In this document: positions 61,399-64,000 of the stretch, in pieces | Layout of the letters: every line of letters starts with the position of its first letter | Numbering within the stretch: position 1 is the stretch's first letter | NCBI GenBank assembly: GCA_049426725.1 | Contig: JBMSYN010000010.1 | Location: 29,943-93,942 of the forward strand | Direction of reading: 5' to 3' | DNA: 64,000 nt | From: UBA961 sp049426725 | GTDB taxonomy: Bacteria > Bacteroidota > Ignavibacteria > Kapaibacteriales > UBA961 | Program-made: the position numbers and the translations under genes | Notes under the pieces: model-generated | The model's database searches: none | Seen by the model: the letters and a program-made list of their open reading frames with translations, nothing else | Told to the model about the DNA's origin: nothing

Positions 61399-64000
61399 AT
61401 GAAAAATCTTGTCCGCCTGTTTGTTTTGACCTGTCTTTCTTTTGTTCTGATTAAGGATATATCATTTTCCCAGATACCAAAGAAAGTATCATATCAGGGT
61501 CTCTTGCTTGTTAATAAGGATACTCCCTATCCTGATTCAAGCTATTCAATCACATTAAGACTTTATGATGCATCGAATGCCGGTAATGTTTTATGGAGTG
61601 AAACACAAACATTGACAACAGTAAATGGAGTGTTTGATGCAATTTTGGGTGAAATTACTCCTCTTACTTTGCCTTTTGATAAACAATATTGGTTGGGCAT
61701 AACAATTAGTCCTGATCCTGAGTTTGCACCTCGTGTACAATTGGTTGCAAATCCCTTTTCATTCAGAAGTGATACGGCATCTTTTGCATTTAAATCAGAC
61801 ACATCCAATATGTCACGCGGTTTGACTTTTGATGCAACAGGCGCTGTTCTAAGTGTAAACGGGTTGAGTGGAAGATTGCTCATAAATGGGGGGAAGGGTG
61901 TTACCATTTCATCAATGGGAGATACACTGCTCATTGATATGGTGGCAACTATTGGTCCTGCTTTTAGTTCAGATTCAACACTCACCATTCGTAAAATTGG
62001 AGATTCAACAGATCTACGCATTTCGAATAATGCGATTGATACTAGGCATATCAAATCAAATGCAATCACAACTTCAAAAATTGCAGATTCTGCAGTAACA
62101 GGCAATAAGATTAATCAAATGAATGCAGTGATTGGCCAGGTTCTCAAATGGAATGGCACAGTCTGGGCACCTTCAAATGATATGGGGAATACATATTCAG
62201 CCGGAAGAGGAATTGACATCACAAATAATGTGATTACAAATACCGGCGATATAGATTCCACAAATGATATAACAATTGGAACAAAAGCAGGTGGAGATTT
62301 GATCGGTAATTATCCAAATCCAATTGTGGCCGATGGAAAAATCACAAATAACAAGATTGCTGATACAGCAGTAAATGCACGTACATTAAGTAGAATGGGT
62401 GCAAATACAGGTCAGGTCATGAAATGGAATGGCACGACATGGATTGCCTCAGATGATATTGGTAAAGTATACAAAGCCGGTAAAGGAATTTCAATTTCCA
62501 ATGATTCTATCATCAATACTGGCGATACAGATTCCACAAATGATGTAACAATCACAAGAAATTCAGCAAATGGCGAAGTACTTGGAAAGTTTGATTCACT
62601 GTATATCAAAGATGGTGTCGTCACAACAGTGAAACTTGCAAATGGTGCAGTGACAAATGTAAAACTTGCTGATACATCAGTTACGGGAAACAAAATAAAT
62701 CGCATGGGTGCAACCCGTGGACAAATTTTAAAGTGGAATGGCATTACATGGATAGCTGCAAATGATACTACCGGAAAATATTTTCCTGGTAGAGGAATTC
62801 GTATTTCAAATGATTCAATCATTAATACCGGCGATACAGATTCCACAAATGATGTGACAATTACTAGAAATTCAGCAAATGGTGAAGTACTTGGAAAGTT
62901 TGATTCGCTATACATCAAAAATGGCGTAGTAACAACAGTCAAACTTGCTAATGGTGCAGTAACAAACGCAAAACTAGGTGATACATCTGTAACAGGTGGA
63001 AAGATCAATCGCATGGGTGCAACCACAGGTCAGATATTGAAATGGAATGGTACAACATGGATAGCTGCCAATGATACAACAGGAAAATATTTCTCCGGAA
63101 GAGGAATTCGTATTTCAAATGATTCCATCATTAATACCGGCGATCAAGATTCAACTGATGATGTGCTGAAAACAACATTATTCAATGGAGATGTATCCGG
63201 GACTTATGCCAATCTATTTGTCAAGAATGGTGCGATAACAGCAGCAAAACTCAATCGTATGGGTGCAACCACAGGTCAGATTTTAAAATGGAATGGCGCA
63301 ACCTGGATACCGGCGAATGATACAACCGGAAAATATTTCGCTGGACGTGGTATTCGTATTTCCAATGATTCCATCATTAATACCGGCGATCAAGATTCAA
63401 CTGATGATGTGCTGAAAATAACCCTATTCAATGGTGATGTTTTTGGTACATATAATAATCTGGTCATTAAGAATGGAGCAGTAACAGCAGCTAAGCTCAA
63501 TCAGATGGGTGCAACCAATGGACAAATCTTAAAATGGAATGGCACAACTTGGGCTCCAGCAAATGATACCACGGGAAAATATTTTGCAGGACGAGGAATC
63601 AGAATTAGTAATGATACCATAATAAACACCGGTGATGTAGATTCAACAGATGATGTTTCGTTAAATCTCATTACATCCAAAGGAGATGTACTTGGGAAAT
63701 TCGATTCGCTGTATATACGAAATGGAGCAGTGACTGCTGCGAAACTTAATCAAATGGGTGCTGCAACAGGACAAATCTTAAAATGGAATGGCACGACTTG
63801 GGCTCCAGCAAATGATACCACAGGAAAATACTTTGCAGGACCAGGTATAACAATATCCAATGACTCAATTATCAATACCGGTGATAGAGATTCTTCGAAT
63901 GATGTAACGATTACTCGTGTGTCTGCTAATGGCGAAGTGCTTGGTAAGTTTGATTCGCTCTATATCAAAGATGGTGTTGTCACAACAGTAAAACTTGCCA
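61399..64000 (+). CDS. Repeat-rich secreted fibre-like protein, cut by right window edge
   Basis: An open frame from ATG 61399 to the window end gives at least 867 residues. It has a signal peptide (MKNLVRLFVLTCLSFVLIKD, cleaved near SQ) and the Bacteroidota start IPKKVSYQGLLLVNKDTPY. It then has a domain of about 140 residues with FDAILGEITPLTL and YWLGITISPDPE. From about residue 245 seven repeats follow, each with a GQILKWNGTTW anchor, a DTTGKYF piece, SNDSIINTGD and a KLADTSVTGNKIN or KLNRMGA segment. Such proteins form trimeric beta-helical fibres in Bacteroidota. The end lies beyond the window. Confidence 0.85.
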   Translation, partial: MKNLVRLFVLTCLSFVLIKDISFSQIPKKVSYQGLLLVNKDTPYPDSSYSITLRLYDASNAGNVLWSETQTLTTVNGVFDAILGEITPLTLPFDKQYWLGITISPDPEFAPRVQLVANPFSFRSDTASFAFKSDTSNMSRGLTFDATGAVLSVNGLSGRLLINGGKGVTISSMGDTLLIDMVATIGPAFSSDSTLTIRKIGDSTDLRISNNAIDTRHIKSNAITTSKIADSAVTGNKINQMNAVIGQVLKWNGTVWAPSNDMGNTYSAGRGIDITNNVITNTGDIDSTNDITIGTKAGGDLIGNYPNPIVADGKITNNKIADTAVNARTLSRMGANTGQVMKWNGTTWIASDDIGKVYKAGKGISISNDSIINTGDTDSTNDVTITRNSANGEVLGKFDSLYIKDGVVTTVKLANGAVTNVKLADTSVTGNKINRMGATRGQILKWNGITWIAANDTTGKYFPGRGIRISNDSIINTGDTDSTNDVTITRNSANGEVLGKFDSLYIKNGVVTTVKLANGAVTNAKLGDTSVTGGKINRMGATTGQILKWNGTTWIAANDTTGKYFSGRGIRISNDSIINTGDQDSTDDVLKTTLFNGDVSGTYANLFVKNGAITAAKLNRMGATTGQILKWNGATWIPANDTTGKYFAGRGIRISNDSIINTGDQDSTDDVLKITLFNGDVFGTYNNLVIKNGAVTAAKLNQMGATNGQILKWNGTTWAPANDTTGKYFAGRGIRISNDTIINTGDVDSTDDVSLNLITSKGDVLGKFDSLYIRNGAVTAAKLNQMGAATGQILKWNGTTWAPANDTTGKYFAGPGITISNDSIINTGDRDSSNDVTITRVSANGEVLGKFDSLYIKDGVVTTVKLA
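62134..64000 (+). repeat. In-frame tandem repeats of 246-309 bp in the fibre-like gene
   Basis: The GQ[IV][LM]KWNG anchor begins at 62134, 62410, 62719, 63028, 63274, 63520 and 63769. Spacings are 276, 309, 309, 246, 246 and 249 bp. The long units carry an extra piece (GEVLGKFDSLYIK, VTTVKLANGAVT) missing or shortened in the others. The last units are nearly identical at DNA level in their anchor regions, which points to recent recombination. Confidence 0.85.

Noticed and set aside
62412..63026. 204-codon minus-strand open frame with internal repeats in the fibre gene
   Set aside because: It mirrors the repeats of the + strand protein (period as there) and has no independent motif; it is a shadow of the repeat.
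1..64000. tRNA, rRNA, CRISPR array, insertion sequence, integrase or defence genes
   Set aside because: Reading the intergenic regions and products showed none; the only repeats are protein-domain repeats. Short tRNA-like pieces could still be missed without a covariance search.

Overview
The window reads as chromosomal DNA of a Gram-negative member of the Bacteroidota/FCB group, possibly close to Ignavibacteria or Kapabacteria; that finer placement is an inference. Supporting evidence: several secreted proteins end in C-terminal domains like those of type IX secretion (T9SS) cargo, there are DUF1573 proteins, thioester-less alpha-2-macroglobulin, TamB, TolC and beta-barrel outer-membrane proteins, DNA is A+T-rich, and two upstream regions carry TAnnTTTG-type -7 boxes. 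No tRNA, rRNA, insertion sequence, prophage, CRISPR array or defence island was seen. Coding density is very high and both window edges cut a gene.

Layout. 1-1637 (-) is a truncated Asp-box (BNR) secreted protein and 1719-3257 (+) a PQQ-type sugar dehydrogenase with a T9SS-like tail. 3258-8646 (-) is a tight cluster: MFS exporter, YbdK-type carboxylate-amine ligase, PaaI-type thioesterase, APC amino-acid permease and a PilM-like actin-fold protein. 8647-8947 is a 301-bp gap holding three tandem hairpins that end in a T-run, a candidate small RNA on the + strand. 8948-9685 (-) is a DUF3050 protein with a complete haem-oxygenase-like diiron ligand pattern. 9832-14482 (+) has a heparinase II/III-type protein and a VIT/VWA protein. 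14477-23014 mixes pth, a MauE/DoxX-like membrane protein, two DUF1573 paralogues, two beta-barrel candidates, a GT9 glycosyltransferase, a STAS protein, a DUF2461 protein and radA.

23009-54189 (-) is about 31 kb of 14 co-directional genes with no gap over 92 bp. In transcription order: a giant choice-of-anchor-D/cohesin-like secreted protein, a GT4 glycosyltransferase, an AlbA_2 protein, alpha-2-macroglobulin, TamB, an MlaF-like ATPase without its permease, malic enzyme-phosphotransacetylase, an Ig-like lipoprotein, TolC, an orphan sensor kinase, an acyltransferase, a tail-fibre-like protein, a beta-propeller T9SS cargo and a Zn-phospholipase-C-like protein. The theme is mostly cell envelope and secretion.

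54396-61055 holds DUF4412, scpA, an AlkD-like glycosylase, a small membrane protein, a LolA-like protein and a 1035-residue Asp-box protein. 61399 to the right edge is a repeat-rich secreted fibre-like protein, still open at the end of the window. Six of seven convergent gene pairs abut or overlap at their stop codons. I see no clear multi-gene novel system; the best leads are the structured intergenic RNA, the DUF3050 diiron motif and three perfect intergenic palindromes.
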